The notes under the pieces were generated by a model. The model was not told where the DNA came from. It saw only the letters and a program-made list of their open reading frames with translations, and ran no database searches. DNA of 56,768 bases, from assembly GCA_938007965.1 (NCBI GenBank), contig CALLMH010000079.1:1-56768 (forward strand), written 5' to 3'. The stretch is from an uncultured Saprospiraceae bacterium. GTDB taxonomy: Bacteria; Bacteroidota; Bacteroidia; Chitinophagales; Saprospiraceae. Made by a program: the position numbers and the translations under genes. This document shows, in pieces, positions 18,164 through 28,068 of the stretch; within the stretch, counting starts at the first letter, position 1; every line of letters begins with the position of its first letter.

Positions 18164-21100
18164 ATGAAATATATACCACTTTGTTTTCTTATTCTATTAA
18201 GTTTTGGCTGCAGAGAAAAAGGAATAGATCAATCACAGCCAATGTCAGTCTTAACTGAGGGGTACGGAAGCTATATCGTAGAACATACTCAGTCAGAAAT
18301 ATCGGTAGCCGATAACTTGGTTTTTCGGTTTTCCGGAGCAGTGGTAGAGGTCGATCAGATAGGCAGTGAAGTGGATAGAGATCTTTATAAAATCAAGCCC
18401 CATACAGATGGAAAAGCTTATTGGAAAGATCCATCGACATTGATTTTTGAACCAGAAGATAAGCTAGAGTATAGCACTCGATATGACTTCATTATTCAGT
18501 TGTCTGCCATATATTCAGATGTTCCAGAAGTGCTAAGTGATGCAATCATACCTTTTCGGACACGAGAGATGAATCTTGATATAAATTTTTTCAATATAAA
18601 TTACCCTCCAAATGAAGGAGATCTCATCACTATCAATGGATCGATCACCTCAAGTGATTTTCTAGATCATAACGAGATAGAAAAGATGGTATCCGCATCC
18701 CAAAAAGGATCTGACTTGGAGATATCATGGACACATACGAGAGGTACCTATCACAGCTTCAGTATAGCTAACGTCAGCCGGAAGATGCAAGAGTCCGAAG
18801 TCAGTATAGCGTGGAATGGTACAAAATGGGATGATGATTTCAGGGGAGACAAACAATTATTTATTTTTCCAAAAGGAAAATTCAAAATTATATCAGCAGA
18901 GGTAGCTAAAGGAGGAGGCAGATCTATTATGATTGATTTCACCTCCCCATTAGATAAGCGTCAAAGTCTAGAGGGACTCGTGAGAATCAAAGATTATAAA
19001 GGCAAGTTCAAATATGAAATCAATGGTACTCAGATGACTGTATATCCAAAGGGTAAAGTGGATAGCCCGTTTGATTTGGTGATAGATAAATCTATAGTCA
19101 ATAGAGACAATAACAAGTTAGAAGACGAATATGTAAAGAGCCTATCTTTCGACCCTATCGAGCCAGCTTTGCGCCTTGCTGGAAAAGGAGTCATCGTACC
19201 ATTCAATGATAAGATTATCTTCCCATTCGAAGCGATCAATCTGAAAAGCGCGAATGTGGAAGTATTCAAGATATTTGATGATAATGTACTCCAGTTCCTA
19301 CAGTACAATAGACTCACTACTACACACAGCCTGCAGCCTGTAGGTAGAATAATACATCAGCAAAAAATAAAACTGTCAGATCTCAATGTGGAAAACAATG
19401 ATGCTAACTATGTAAGATATGCACTCGATCTTCGAACGCTAATCACGCCAGACCCAGGATCGATCTATCAAGTAAGGATTGGATTCAAGAGAGAAGATGT
19501 GATCGACTTCGAATGCGAATCTGTAGAAAACGAGAGGGAAGTGATCAGTCGCAGAGATGGATTCACCTCGATCCTAACATCTAGTACCCAATATGATGGA
19601 TACAGATGGGAACATAGAAACGATCCTTGTAAACCTGCGTACTATAATTCGAGTCGGTTTATTACTAGAAACATCTTGGCGTCTAATATTGGAATTATAG
19701 CCAAAAAAGGTAAAAATAAGAATCACTATTTTGCTTTATCTAATCTCAAGACTTTGGAGCCGATCAGTGGCGCTAATATCGAACTGTATGACTTCCAACA
19801 ACAAATAATCACCTCAGGATCTACTGGTAGCAATGGTCAGCTGACCTTAGAAATAGCTAAAAAAGTGTCGTTTGGTATTGTCAAATATGGATCAGAATTC
19901 GGTTATGTGAATCTACAAGACAGGCATGCCAATAGTTTGTCAGAATTCGAAGTTTCGGGTAAGTCGAAGAAGAAAGGGATCGATGGATATATCTATGGAG
20001 AACGAGGAGTGTGGAGACCTGGAGATACACTGTTTCTCAATTTCATGTTAGAGGATAAGCTTAGGAAGCTTCCTTATGATCACCCTGTTACCCTTACGGT
20101 GAAAGACGCTAGAGGTAAACAAAAATATTCGAAAACGAAAACGAATAGCCAAGATGGAGTCTACACCTATATCGTGCCGACAGGCGATACTGATCCCACG
20201 GGCAACTGGACTGCAGTAGTAAGCGTCGGTGGATCGAAATTTCAAAAGACACTCAAAGTAGAAACAGTAAAGCCCAATAGACTCAAAATTGGATACGATC
20301 TTAATGAGGATCAAAGTTTAGCTTTTTACGAGGATCAGAAAGTAGAGTTGACTTCCACTTGGCTCCATGGTGCGCCTGGTGATGGATTGAAAGCGAAGGT
20401 AGATATGCAGATTATCCCAAAGAACACAAATTTTAAAGGGTATGATAAATATGTATTCGATGATCCTGCACGAAAGGTTGATCCTGTACCTATGACGGTA
20501 TTCGATAGCACTCTCGATGAATCAGGGAAGGCTGGTTTTACTATTCAGAAAAATGAAAATTGGTTAGCCCCGGGAAAGTTGAGGGCTAATTTCAAAACTA
20601 AAGTATTCGAAAAAGGAGGAAACTTCAGTGAAGATAACTTCAGTGTTGATGCTGATGTATACGCTTCATACGTAGGGGTCAATGTACCGAAGTCAAGATG
20701 GGGATCTAAATTCATCAAGAGTAATACACCTACTGATATTCCTCTGGTCGTGCTAGATACAGATGGCAAGCCGATCGCTAGACGAAGCCTATCCATAGGA
20801 ATCTATAACGCCGAGTGGAACTGGTGGTATGATCGCAGATATAGTCAAAAGTATAATTATAATAGTGCCAAGCACACAGGTGCTATTCTCAAAGATAAAG
20901 TGACTACGGGTGAAGATGGTAAGGTTGATTTCAATGTAAATTTCAAAAACCAATACAATAATTATATGATCAGGGTCTGTGATGATGAGACTGGACACTG
21001 TACTGGGGATATGTTTTATACGGGTGACTCATGGGGGAGTCGCGGATCAAGTGATGGTCCGCAGCAGTTATTATTTACCACGGACCAAAAATCATACAAA

Positions 21101-23686
21101 GTGGGAGAGCGCATAAAAGTGAGCGTGCCGAGTAATGAGGGATCTAAGATTTTCTTATCTATTGAAAATGGTGATCGGGTCTTACAATCATTTTGGATTG
21201 ATGGTAAGAAAGACGAAACCGAAATTGAAATCCCAGCGGAAGCGCCTATGAATTCAAATGTGTATATACATGCTTATCTAGTCCAACCGCACAACAATGG
21301 TGCGAATGATTTGCCGATCAGGATGTTCGGTATTGTGCCCATCTCAGTGATCGATCCATCGAGTGAGATCAACCCTATAATCAGTATGCCAGAATCAATC
21401 CGACCTAATGAATCGTACACAGTCTCTGCGTCCGAGAAAAACGGCAAACCGATGACCTATACACTAGCGGTAGTGGATGAAGGGTTATTGGACTTGACGA
21501 GATTCAAAACCCCAGATCCGTGGAATCATTTTTATGCAAAGCAAGCGCTAGGAGTCAAGACTTGGGATATCTATGATATGGTGCTCGATGGATACGGTGG
21601 CAAGCTGGATAAATACATATCTATAGGTGGTGATAGTAATGTGTCTACAAATAAAAAGGGAAAGAAAGCGAACCGTTTTGTGCCTGTGGTGAAGCATATC
21701 GGTCCATTTTCGATAGCTGCTGGGGAGAAAAAGGCTCACACATTGACAATGCCCAATTATGTAGGTTCGGTCAGAACGATGGTGGTCGCTAGAAATAATG
21801 ATGCCTATGGGAATGCTGAAGAGACCACCCCTGTCAAAAAGCCACTCATGGTATTGGCGACATTACCCCGAGTATTAGGACCTAATGAAAGCTTGTCTTT
21901 ACCTGCTAATGTATTTGCGATGGAAGACAATATCAAAAATGTCAAAGTATCGGTAGAGACCTCAGATAATCTCAATATAGTGACTAACTCTTTAAAGAAT
22001 CTTTCTTTCTCAAAAATAGGAGACAAGCAGGCTTATTTCGATATGAATGTCGGAAATGCCGCTGGACAAGCAAAGGTGAAAATGACTGCAACTGGCCATG
22101 GAGAAAATGCCTATGAAGAAATAAATATTAACATCCGAAATCCAAACCCGTACACATCAAAAGTATACGAAGCCACTGTAGAACCTGGTAAAGAGTTTGA
22201 ATTGAATTATGAAATATTCGGTACATTAGGGAGCAACGAAGGAGTGCTAGAACTGAGTAATGTACTACCTATGAACTTCGGAAAAAGACTGAAATATCTA
22301 ATCCGATATCCTTATGGATGTGTAGAGCAGACCACTTCTTCAGTGTTTCCTCAGTTATATCTAGAAGCTGTTACAGATCTAAGCGATAAGAGAAAATACG
22401 AAATCGAAAATAATATCAAACGAGGACTTGAGAGATTGAGCCTGTTCCAAACGAGCAGTGGCGGACTCGGATACTGGCCGGGGAATAATAATGTAAGTGA
22501 ATGGGGCACCAACTATGCGAGCCACTTTATATTAGAGGCGAAGGATAAAGGATATTTCGTACCCGATCAGATGATAAAAGGACTCATAAAGTATCAGGAT
22601 GCCGCAGCGGATAAATTTGATGTATCATCGATTATTAAAAATCATGAGTATAGGGGACGAACGCAAGCGTACAGATTGTACACATTGGCAAAGGCGGGAA
22701 GCCCAAACATAGGCGCTATGAATAGGCTCAAAGCTAAAAGCGGTCTTTCTGCAGCGACTGCTCATATGCTAGCGGCCTCTTATGCAGTCATTGGACAGAA
22801 AGAAGTAGCTAAGAGTCTGGTCGCCAATATAAATCTAGAAGTAGACGTGTACGTAGAGACAGGAAATAGTTACGGATCCGGCGTGAGAGATATGGCTATG
22901 ATGGCAGAGGCACATCAGATTATAGGAAATACTGATGAAGCTACGCAGCTCATCAAGCGAATCAGTCAAGAGATGAGTACACAAAGATGGTATAGTACTC
23001 AGACAACTGCTTACTCACTGTTGAGTATAGGTAAGTTTCTTTCTTCCTACGAAAAAGATGATCTCAGATATGAATATGCGGTAAATGGTGGAAGTGTAGT
23101 TTCTGGAGTTTCTTCTAAGCCTACGATACAGACAGCTGTAAATGTAAAATCATCAGCAAATAAAACGATAAGAGTTAAGAATACATCATCTTCTATTATG
23201 TATGTAAGATATGTGCAAAGTGGCCAATTGCCTCCTGGGTCAAATGAAAAAGCCACTAATAGTCACATCAAGCTGCAAGTAAGTTATACGGATAGAGATG
23301 GTCTCAAATTAGATCCTAAATCGATCAAACAGGGGACTGATTTCGTAGCTAAAGTCACTGTGACCAACCTTGGGTCTAGAGGCAGAAATATCAATGAATT
23401 AGCGATTTCTCAAATATTCCCATCAGGATGGGAGATTCAAAATGACCGAATGTCTAATATGTCTGATGCCAACGGTAACAGTCAATATGACTACAGAGAT
23501 ATAAGAGATGATAGAGTATATACCTTCTTCGATATCAATAGTGGGAAGGCGAGTTATTCATATTATGTAAACTTGACAGCGGCATATGCAGGCAAATTTT
23601 ATCTGTCACCTGTATCCGTAGAAGCTATGTACGATAATGAAATCCAAGCGAAGAATAAAGGGATGTGGGTAGAAGTCGTGAAGTGA
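18164..23686 (+). CDS. Alpha-2-macroglobulin family lipoprotein
   Basis: The 1840-residue product has a lipobox (SFGC, Cys16), then the macroglobulin-like (MG) domains: a bait-region/MG3-like start (GYIYGERGVWRPGDTLFLNF) and the A2M domain (TYTLAVVDEGLLDLTRFKTP). The thioester motif is intact: Tyr-Gly-Cys1386-Val-Glu-Gln1389 (codons 22319-22330), followed by the alpha/alpha thioester domain (QTSSGGLGYWPG) and the receptor-like C-terminal domain. Bacterial A2Ms trap attacking proteases in the periplasm by covalent thioester capture, and often pair with PBP1C for wall repair. Here no pbpC is adjacent; one lies about 22 kb downstream on the other strand. Length is close to the YfhM type (~1650) with some extra. 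The gene is monocistronic, with a terminator following. Confidence 0.95.
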   Translation: MKYIPLCFLILLSFGCREKGIDQSQPMSVLTEGYGSYIVEHTQSEISVADNLVFRFSGAVVEVDQIGSEVDRDLYKIKPHTDGKAYWKDPSTLIFEPEDKLEYSTRYDFIIQLSAIYSDVPEVLSDAIIPFRTREMNLDINFFNINYPPNEGDLITINGSITSSDFLDHNEIEKMVSASQKGSDLEISWTHTRGTYHSFSIANVSRKMQESEVSIAWNGTKWDDDFRGDKQLFIFPKGKFKIISAEVAKGGGRSIMIDFTSPLDKRQSLEGLVRIKDYKGKFKYEINGTQMTVYPKGKVDSPFDLVIDKSIVNRDNNKLEDEYVKSLSFDPIEPALRLAGKGVIVPFNDKIIFPFEAINLKSANVEVFKIFDDNVLQFLQYNRLTTTHSLQPVGRIIHQQKIKLSDLNVENNDANYVRYALDLRTLITPDPGSIYQVRIGFKREDVIDFECESVENEREVISRRDGFTSILTSSTQYDGYRWEHRNDPCKPAYYNSSRFITRNILASNIGIIAKKGKNKNHYFALSNLKTLEPISGANIELYDFQQQIITSGSTGSNGQLTLEIAKKVSFGIVKYGSEFGYVNLQDRHANSLSEFEVSGKSKKKGIDGYIYGERGVWRPGDTLFLNFMLEDKLRKLPYDHPVTLTVKDARGKQKYSKTKTNSQDGVYTYIVPTGDTDPTGNWTAVVSVGGSKFQKTLKVETVKPNRLKIGYDLNEDQSLAFYEDQKVELTSTWLHGAPGDGLKAKVDMQIIPKNTNFKGYDKYVFDDPARKVDPVPMTVFDSTLDESGKAGFTIQKNENWLAPGKLRANFKTKVFEKGGNFSEDNFSVDADVYASYVGVNVPKSRWGSKFIKSNTPTDIPLVVLDTDGKPIARRSLSIGIYNAEWNWWYDRRYSQKYNYNSAKHTGAILKDKVTTGEDGKVDFNVNFKNQYNNYMIRVCDDETGHCTGDMFYTGDSWGSRGSSDGPQQLLFTTDQKSYKVGERIKVSVPSNEGSKIFLSIENGDRVLQSFWIDGKKDETEIEIPAEAPMNSNVYIHAYLVQPHNNGANDLPIRMFGIVPISVIDPSSEINPIISMPESIRPNESYTVSASEKNGKPMTYTLAVVDEGLLDLTRFKTPDPWNHFYAKQALGVKTWDIYDMVLDGYGGKLDKYISIGGDSNVSTNKKGKKANRFVPVVKHIGPFSIAAGEKKAHTLTMPNYVGSVRTMVVARNNDAYGNAEETTPVKKPLMVLATLPRVLGPNESLSLPANVFAMEDNIKNVKVSVETSDNLNIVTNSLKNLSFSKIGDKQAYFDMNVGNAAGQAKVKMTATGHGENAYEEININIRNPNPYTSKVYEATVEPGKEFELNYEIFGTLGSNEGVLELSNVLPMNFGKRLKYLIRYPYGCVEQTTSSVFPQLYLEAVTDLSDKRKYEIENNIKRGLERLSLFQTSSGGLGYWPGNNNVSEWGTNYASHFILEAKDKGYFVPDQMIKGLIKYQDAAADKFDVSSIIKNHEYRGRTQAYRLYTLAKAGSPNIGAMNRLKAKSGLSAATAHMLAASYAVIGQKEVAKSLVANINLEVDVYVETGNSYGSGVRDMAMMAEAHQIIGNTDEATQLIKRISQEMSTQRWYSTQTTAYSLLSIGKFLSSYEKDDLRYEYAVNGGSVVSGVSSKPTIQTAVNVKSSANKTIRVKNTSSSIMYVRYVQSGQLPPGSNEKATNSHIKLQVSYTDRDGLKLDPKSIKQGTDFVAKVTVTNLGSRGRNINELAISQIFPSGWEIQNDRMSNMSDANGNSQYDYRDIRDDRVYTFFDINSGKASYSYYVNLTAAYAGKFYLSPVSVEAMYDNEIQAKNKGMWVEVVK

Positions 23687-23698
23687 TGATGTATGGAG

Positions 23699-23733
23699 GG
23701 ATATTCTGAGATACAGAATATCCTTTTATTTAC
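23699..23733 (+). terminator. Terminator of the alpha-2-macroglobulin gene
   Basis: A perfect 10-bp stem, GGATATTCTG (23699-23708) with CAGAATATCC (23714-23723), has a 5-base loop and is followed by TTTTATTT. The arms (GGGATATTC/GAATATCC) resemble the hairpin that closes the dispersed repeat at 51425-51451. Confidence 0.85.
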
Positions 23734-23823
23734 TAGACTACGACAGCTTATTTCGTATTTACCTTATTTATCAATCTTCTTGGTTTTAGATTTTTGGAAT
23801 CTACACATATCAAGGTCAGATAG

Positions 23824-24345
23824 TCAAAAATGATAACTCAGTCCCAAGCCGTTCTTTGAGATGCCGATTTTTAAGTAAGATGTATCTTGATCTTTTTGTT
23901 GATTTACTTCCCAATTAAAGTGATTTATAGCTTCATTCATACGTCTGTGAGCTATTTGTTTGTTGGATATAGCTGCAGCAAATAGAGTAAGACCGACACC
24001 GCCTGTTACTGCAATAAGTGCAAATGAAATAGGAGCAAGAAAAAATTTGGTAAGTAATGGCGATTCCTCGTAAGATCGTCTATAATCTAAAGTTATATAA
24101 ATTGAAAGTATGGAGGATATAGCTCCACCTATTGCGTAACTATTGATATTTCTACTTGAGTGAATAGATTCGTTGAAGAGCCTGTAAGCTTCGGGAGATG
24201 CCATCATTATTGAGTGTACATTACTCTTGTCATAGAAATTTCCTTTGTAGAATATCTTGCCGTTATTGTAAGCCATCTCTTGAGTATTCCCTATTTGTGG
24301 ACAAAGTGATGCTATCATTAAGATGAAAATTATTATGTATTGCAT
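23824..24345 (-). CDS. Hypothetical membrane protein
   Basis: I do not recognise the family. The 173-residue product has a hydrophobic N-terminus that reads as a signal peptide (about 1-21, IIIFILMIASLCPQIGNTQ). It has a ~45-residue soluble stretch starting YNNGKIFYKGNFYDKSNV, two transmembrane segments (about 70-86 and 102-126), and a polar tail that ends LGLSYHF. The last residue being Phe after a short beta-like stretch would suit an outer-membrane strand, but two helical membrane segments argue for the inner membrane. It is alone, facing away from the HTH gene, and convergent with the macroglobulin gene. Codon use and composition look like its neighbours. Confidence 0.75.
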   Translation of the reverse strand: MQYIIIFILMIASLCPQIGNTQEMAYNNGKIFYKGNFYDKSNVHSIMMASPEAYRLFNESIHSSRNINSYAIGGAISSILSIYITLDYRRSYEESPLLTKFFLAPISFALIAVTGGVGLTLFAAAISNKQIAHRRMNEAINHFNWEVNQQKDQDTSYLKIGISKNGLGLSYHF

Positions 24346-24446
24346 AATTGCGTATTATTTGAGCATTTTTTAGGATGCAGTGATTGTCAATATAGGCGCA
24401 ATATAAAATGGAAACATTTCCTAAAAATGGATTATATTATTTTTTA

Positions 24447-24461
24447 ATCCTGAATTAGGAT
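24447..24461. promoter_or_regulatory. Near-palindrome 1 (candidate operator)
   Basis: ATCCTGAATTAGGAT has arms ATCCT/AGGAT around GAATT. It matches the reverse complement of the second site at 13 of 15 positions. The pair lies 197 bases apart, upstream of an HTH-domain gene, and could allow looping by a dimeric regulator. Confidence 0.35.
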
Positions 24462-24643
24462 AATTTGCTTGAAAATAGTTGATGCCGCCATCTAGGATTG
24501 ACTAATCTCCATTACGTTGTGTAATTAGTAAATTTCAGATTACTTTTTTGTAGGTATTATAAGCTATAATTGTTTTTCTCTAATCTTACAATAAAAATGA
24601 CAACAATAAAGTAATCCGTATACAGAGAATCACTATTTTGGCT

Positions 24644-24658
24644 ATCCTAAATCAGGAA
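24644..24658. promoter_or_regulatory. Near-palindrome 2 at the HTH gene start
   Basis: ATCCTAAATCAGGAA ends four bases before the HTH gene start codon, so a protein bound here would block translation initiation or early transcription. It is the inverted partner of the site at 24447-24461. Confidence 0.35.
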
Positions 24659-24662
24659 TATT

Positions 24663-25676
24663 ATGAAGCAGAAAGAATTTTTCGATCAACTACAACAGCA
24701 ACTTGGAATAAAAAAGGCTTCGATTTTCAAGGCTAAAATAGCTAAGATGCTAGATATTTCTGAGAGCGGAGCTTACAAGAAGATAAGTGGGATAACACAG
24801 CTCACTTTATCTGAGATGAATCAGCTCTGTGATTACATGAATTTGAAAGTATCCTTAGTCGATGATAGCGCTACGACAGGTGCCATAAATCATTCTTTTG
24901 CATTTCATTGTGATGATATTATCAGACCACCCCAGACATATGAGCAATGGGCATCCAATGTACTAAATCACTCCTTATTGATGGAGAAATTCAAACCTGA
25001 TTACAAAGTGATATCGTATCAAAGTGAAATTTCTTATTTTCATCTACTGCCATTCAAAAACTTGCTGTACTTTAAACTCTATGCATGGAATAGGTCATCT
25101 TGGGAAATACCGATGACAAAGAAGTTTAATCTGGCGGAGTTTAGAAAAAATTATGCTTTGAATTCTCTCCTAGATAAAGCCTATGAGCACTATATAAGTT
25201 ATAAAAGTATTGAGATATGGCACATTGATTTTCTGGACGGTGTATTATCTCAGCTTAAATACTATTATCAATTAGATATTTTTGAGAAAAAAGAAGATGT
25301 ATTGGAGATTACAAGAGAATTGAGTAAGCTTCTTTCTCACTTAGAAGAGATATCGAAAGAAGGACAGAAAAAATTATTCGGAAAGAAGAAAAAGAATAGT
25401 CCTGTAGATATATATGTTAACTACATGCATACAAGTTCTAGCCTTATTTATATCGAATCTCCTCAGTTCCGGATAATTTATAATCTATTTCTACACCCCA
25501 ACTACATTAGATCGCAAGACGAATTCATATGCCAATACACAGACAGATGGCTCCAAAGCCTAATCAACCAATCAGAGCTAATAAGTGGCTCAGGAGAATT
25601 AATTAGAAATAAGTTCTTTATGGAATTAGCGGATAAGATTGATCGTTTAGATAGAGAACTAAGAGATAAATTTTAG
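24663..25676 (+). CDS. HTH-domain protein, probable transcriptional regulator of unknown family
   Basis: The 337-residue product begins with a short XRE-like helix-turn-helix (about 22-57: AKIAKMLDISESGAYKKISG, then LTLSEMNQLCDYMNL). The remaining ~270 residues are helix-rich, aromatic-rich and of no family that I recognise. They include a lysine-rich loop (EGQKKLFGKKKKNSP, about 235-250). No signal peptide or membrane segment is seen, so it should act in the cytoplasm. The N-terminus suggests DNA binding and the rest may be a sensor or oligomerisation domain. Two near-palindromes in the upstream spacer, one touching the start codon, are candidate autoregulatory sites. The gene is followed 56 bases later by the GH3-like gene, with a possible shared transcript. 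Confidence 0.8.
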   Translation: MKQKEFFDQLQQQLGIKKASIFKAKIAKMLDISESGAYKKISGITQLTLSEMNQLCDYMNLKVSLVDDSATTGAINHSFAFHCDDIIRPPQTYEQWASNVLNHSLLMEKFKPDYKVISYQSEISYFHLLPFKNLLYFKLYAWNRSSWEIPMTKKFNLAEFRKNYALNSLLDKAYEHYISYKSIEIWHIDFLDGVLSQLKYYYQLDIFEKKEDVLEITRELSKLLSHLEEISKEGQKKLFGKKKKNSPVDIYVNYMHTSSSLIYIESPQFRIIYNLFLHPNYIRSQDEFICQYTDRWLQSLINQSELISGSGELIRNKFFMELADKIDRLDRELRDKF

Positions 25677-25732
25677 GATTAAAGAACAGTTTTATCTATT
25701 TTTAAAGAATAAAAACAAGGAGCGTAATAACT

Positions 25733-27250
25733 ATGGGGATAATTACTAATATAGTAAGAACAATTGCTGTGCGTGTGCATAAGCAGATCGAGTTTATGGC
25801 AGCACATCCTCATAAGTTCCAAGAAAGCATTCTACATCAAAATATTGCGAAAGCGAAGACAACTGTATACGGAACGGAGCATAACTTTCACGACATCCAT
25901 AGCTATAAAGACTTCAAAAAAAATATTCCGCTCAATAACTACGAATCCCTGAGACCTTATATGAATAGAGTCTTAGAAGGAGAAAAAAATGTCCTATGGC
26001 CTGGTAAACCTAAATATGTAGTAGGTACTTCAGGCACTACAGGTGGAATCAAATATGTTCCCCTCTCCAAAGATAGCCTTCCATATCACTATAATACTGC
26101 CCGAAATGCGGTTTTCAACTACACGTTGAAATATGGCTTGATGAGGATATTCAACAATAAGCTACTGTTTATATCGGGAAGTCCCAAGCTCGGAAAGACG
26201 GGCGTGATCCCCTCAGGTCGACTTTCTGGTATAGTCAATCACCAGATACCGAGATGGCTGAAGTTTAATCAGATCCCTTCATGGGACACCAATATCATCG
26301 AAGATTGGGAAGAGAAAGTCTATAAAATTGCCCAAGAGTCCATCAAAGAGAAGATGTCTATGATCAGTGGTATTCCGCCATGGGTACTTATGTATTATGA
26401 GTCACTTCTCGAACAGACAGGAGCAGAATCAGTAAGTGAGATCTTCCCAGATTACGAGCTGTTTGTCTATGGTGGTGTTAATTTCGAACCATATAGAAAG
26501 AAATTTGAATCTTTAGTAGGGAGAGAATTAGATAGTATAGAAACATATCCATCATCAGAGGGCTTCGTAGCATTCCAAGATATAAAAGGAGACGCAGGCT
26601 TACTACTCAATGTAAATGGCGGTGTGTTTTATGAGTTCGTTCTAGCCAATCAAATATATGATGAGCATCCAGAACGAATAGAACTCAAAGATGTAGAAGT
26701 AGGGATTGAGTATGCTATCATACTTACTAATAATGCAGGATTATGGGCATCTATATTGGGAGATGTTGTGGAGTTTACTTCTACGGATCCTTATCGATTG
26801 ATTATCAAGGGTAGGACAGAACACTTCTTATCTGCATTCGGAGAGCACATCATTGCGGGTGAGATAGAGTCAGCCATGAGCACGAGTCTTTCGGGGACGG
26901 GAGTTCAGATTACAGAATTTACAGTAGCTCCACAAATCAATCCTCCCGAAGGAGGTCTGCCCTATCATGAGTGGGTAGTGGAGACAGAGGACGGAGCATT
27001 AGAATTGTCTTCTTTTGGAAGGATTCTCGATCAATGTATGCAGACCAAGAATTTCCATTACAAAGATCTGAGAGCGGGCAAGGTCATCACGAGACTCAAG
27101 ATCTCTCCTGTTCCTAGAGGGACATTTACGCAATATTTGAAATCCCAAGGAAAACTCGGAGGACAAAATAAAGTACCCCATCTTGCCAATAATCGAGTAC
27201 ACGTAGACGGACTGCTAGCCATTTCAAAGGGACCTATTATTAGAAGATGA
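25733..27250 (+). CDS. GH3 auxin-responsive promoter family protein
   Basis: The 505-residue product belongs to the GH3 family, adenylate-forming enzymes that in plants join amino acids to auxin or jasmonate. The phosphate-binding motif reads YVVGTSGTTGGIKYVPLS (about residues 95-112). The SIETYPSSEGFVAFQD and GRTEHFLSAFGEHI segments match the family's second and third conserved regions. Bacterial members are common in Bacteroidota, but their substrate is unknown. A good AAGGAG ribosome-binding site (25717-25722) precedes the ATG, which is unusual in this window. It is cytoplasmic, and possibly co-transcribed with the HTH gene upstream and rsmI downstream (63 bases). Confidence 0.9.
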   Translation: MGIITNIVRTIAVRVHKQIEFMAAHPHKFQESILHQNIAKAKTTVYGTEHNFHDIHSYKDFKKNIPLNNYESLRPYMNRVLEGEKNVLWPGKPKYVVGTSGTTGGIKYVPLSKDSLPYHYNTARNAVFNYTLKYGLMRIFNNKLLFISGSPKLGKTGVIPSGRLSGIVNHQIPRWLKFNQIPSWDTNIIEDWEEKVYKIAQESIKEKMSMISGIPPWVLMYYESLLEQTGAESVSEIFPDYELFVYGGVNFEPYRKKFESLVGRELDSIETYPSSEGFVAFQDIKGDAGLLLNVNGGVFYEFVLANQIYDEHPERIELKDVEVGIEYAIILTNNAGLWASILGDVVEFTSTDPYRLIIKGRTEHFLSAFGEHIIAGEIESAMSTSLSGTGVQITEFTVAPQINPPEGGLPYHEWVVETEDGALELSSFGRILDQCMQTKNFHYKDLRAGKVITRLKISPVPRGTFTQYLKSQGKLGGQNKVPHLANNRVHVDGLLAISKGPIIRR

Positions 27251-27313
27251 TTTTATTCCTTTTGAAATGAATTATCATAGATTTGATCTACATTACTAAT
27301 ATCTGACTATTAT

Positions 27314-28033
27314 ATGCTCTACATCGTACCTACTCCAATCGGAAATTTAGAAGATATCACTTATCGATCTGTGTCGGTATTGAAAAGTGTAGAACTCATA
27401 TTGGCAGAGGATACACGGACGAGCGGTAAGCTGTTGAAGCATTATGAGATAGATACCACGATGCGTTCGTTTCATGCATTCAATGAGCATAAAGTGCTAG
27501 AAGGATATATCAATCAATTGCAACAAGGGTTTGATATAGCACTGATATCTGATGCAGGTACTCCGGGAATTTCTGATCCTGGCTTTTTATTAATCAGAGC
27601 ATGTGTAGAGGCAGATGTTAAAGTAACCTGCCTTCCTGGAGCGACTGCATTTGTGCCAGCTCTGGTTTCTTCAGGATTGTCTTGTGACAAGTTTTATTTC
27701 GAAGGATTTCTTCCTCATAAAAAAGGCAGGCAAACGAGATTGACCTATTTATCAGACCATCCCAGTACTTTTATACTGTACGAGTCACCTCATCGACTGG
27801 TCAAGTGCCTCAAAGAATTAGCTGAGAAGTGCGGACCAGAAAGAAAAGCTGCAGTATGCCGGGAGATTTCAAAAAAATTCGAAGAGATCAATACGAATAC
27901 AATTTCAGAATTAATCCAAGATTATGAATCTCGAGACTCCATCAAGGGAGAAATAGTAATAATAGTATCTGGAGCTGAAGACACTATCAAAAAGAAGAAA
28001 GAAAAAAACCTAAGTACCAATAAGTACAAATAG
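27314..28033 (+). CDS. rsmI: 16S rRNA (cytidine(1402)-2'-O)-methyltransferase
   Basis: The 239-residue SAM-dependent tetrapyrrole-methylase-fold enzyme 2'-O-methylates C1402 of 16S rRNA. The N-terminal LYIVPTPIGNLEDIT and the glycine-rich SDAGTPGISDPG (79-90) are the family's signature motifs; LAEDTRTSGKLLKHY and the ILYESPHRL segment also match. Length is slightly shorter than the E. coli protein (286) because the C-terminal extension is absent, as in many Bacteroidota. It is followed after 35 bases by the PLP enzyme gene, likely in one transcript. Confidence 0.95.
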   Translation: MLYIVPTPIGNLEDITYRSVSVLKSVELILAEDTRTSGKLLKHYEIDTTMRSFHAFNEHKVLEGYINQLQQGFDIALISDAGTPGISDPGFLLIRACVEADVKVTCLPGATAFVPALVSSGLSCDKFYFEGFLPHKKGRQTRLTYLSDHPSTFILYESPHRLVKCLKELAEKCGPERKAAVCREISKKFEEINTNTISELIQDYESRDSIKGEIVIIVSGAEDTIKKKKEKNLSTNKYK

Positions 28034-28068
28034 GATGTATGTGCGAGTAATAATAAAATAGGAGAGGA

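Larger units (their letters stand above)
24346..24662. other. Divergent intergenic region with paired near-palindromes
   Basis: These 317 bases lie between the hypothetical membrane gene (-) and the HTH gene (+). The notable content is two near-identical imperfect palindromes (24447-24461 and 24644-24658), listed separately. The rest is AT-rich with no further motif that I can support. Confidence 0.6.
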
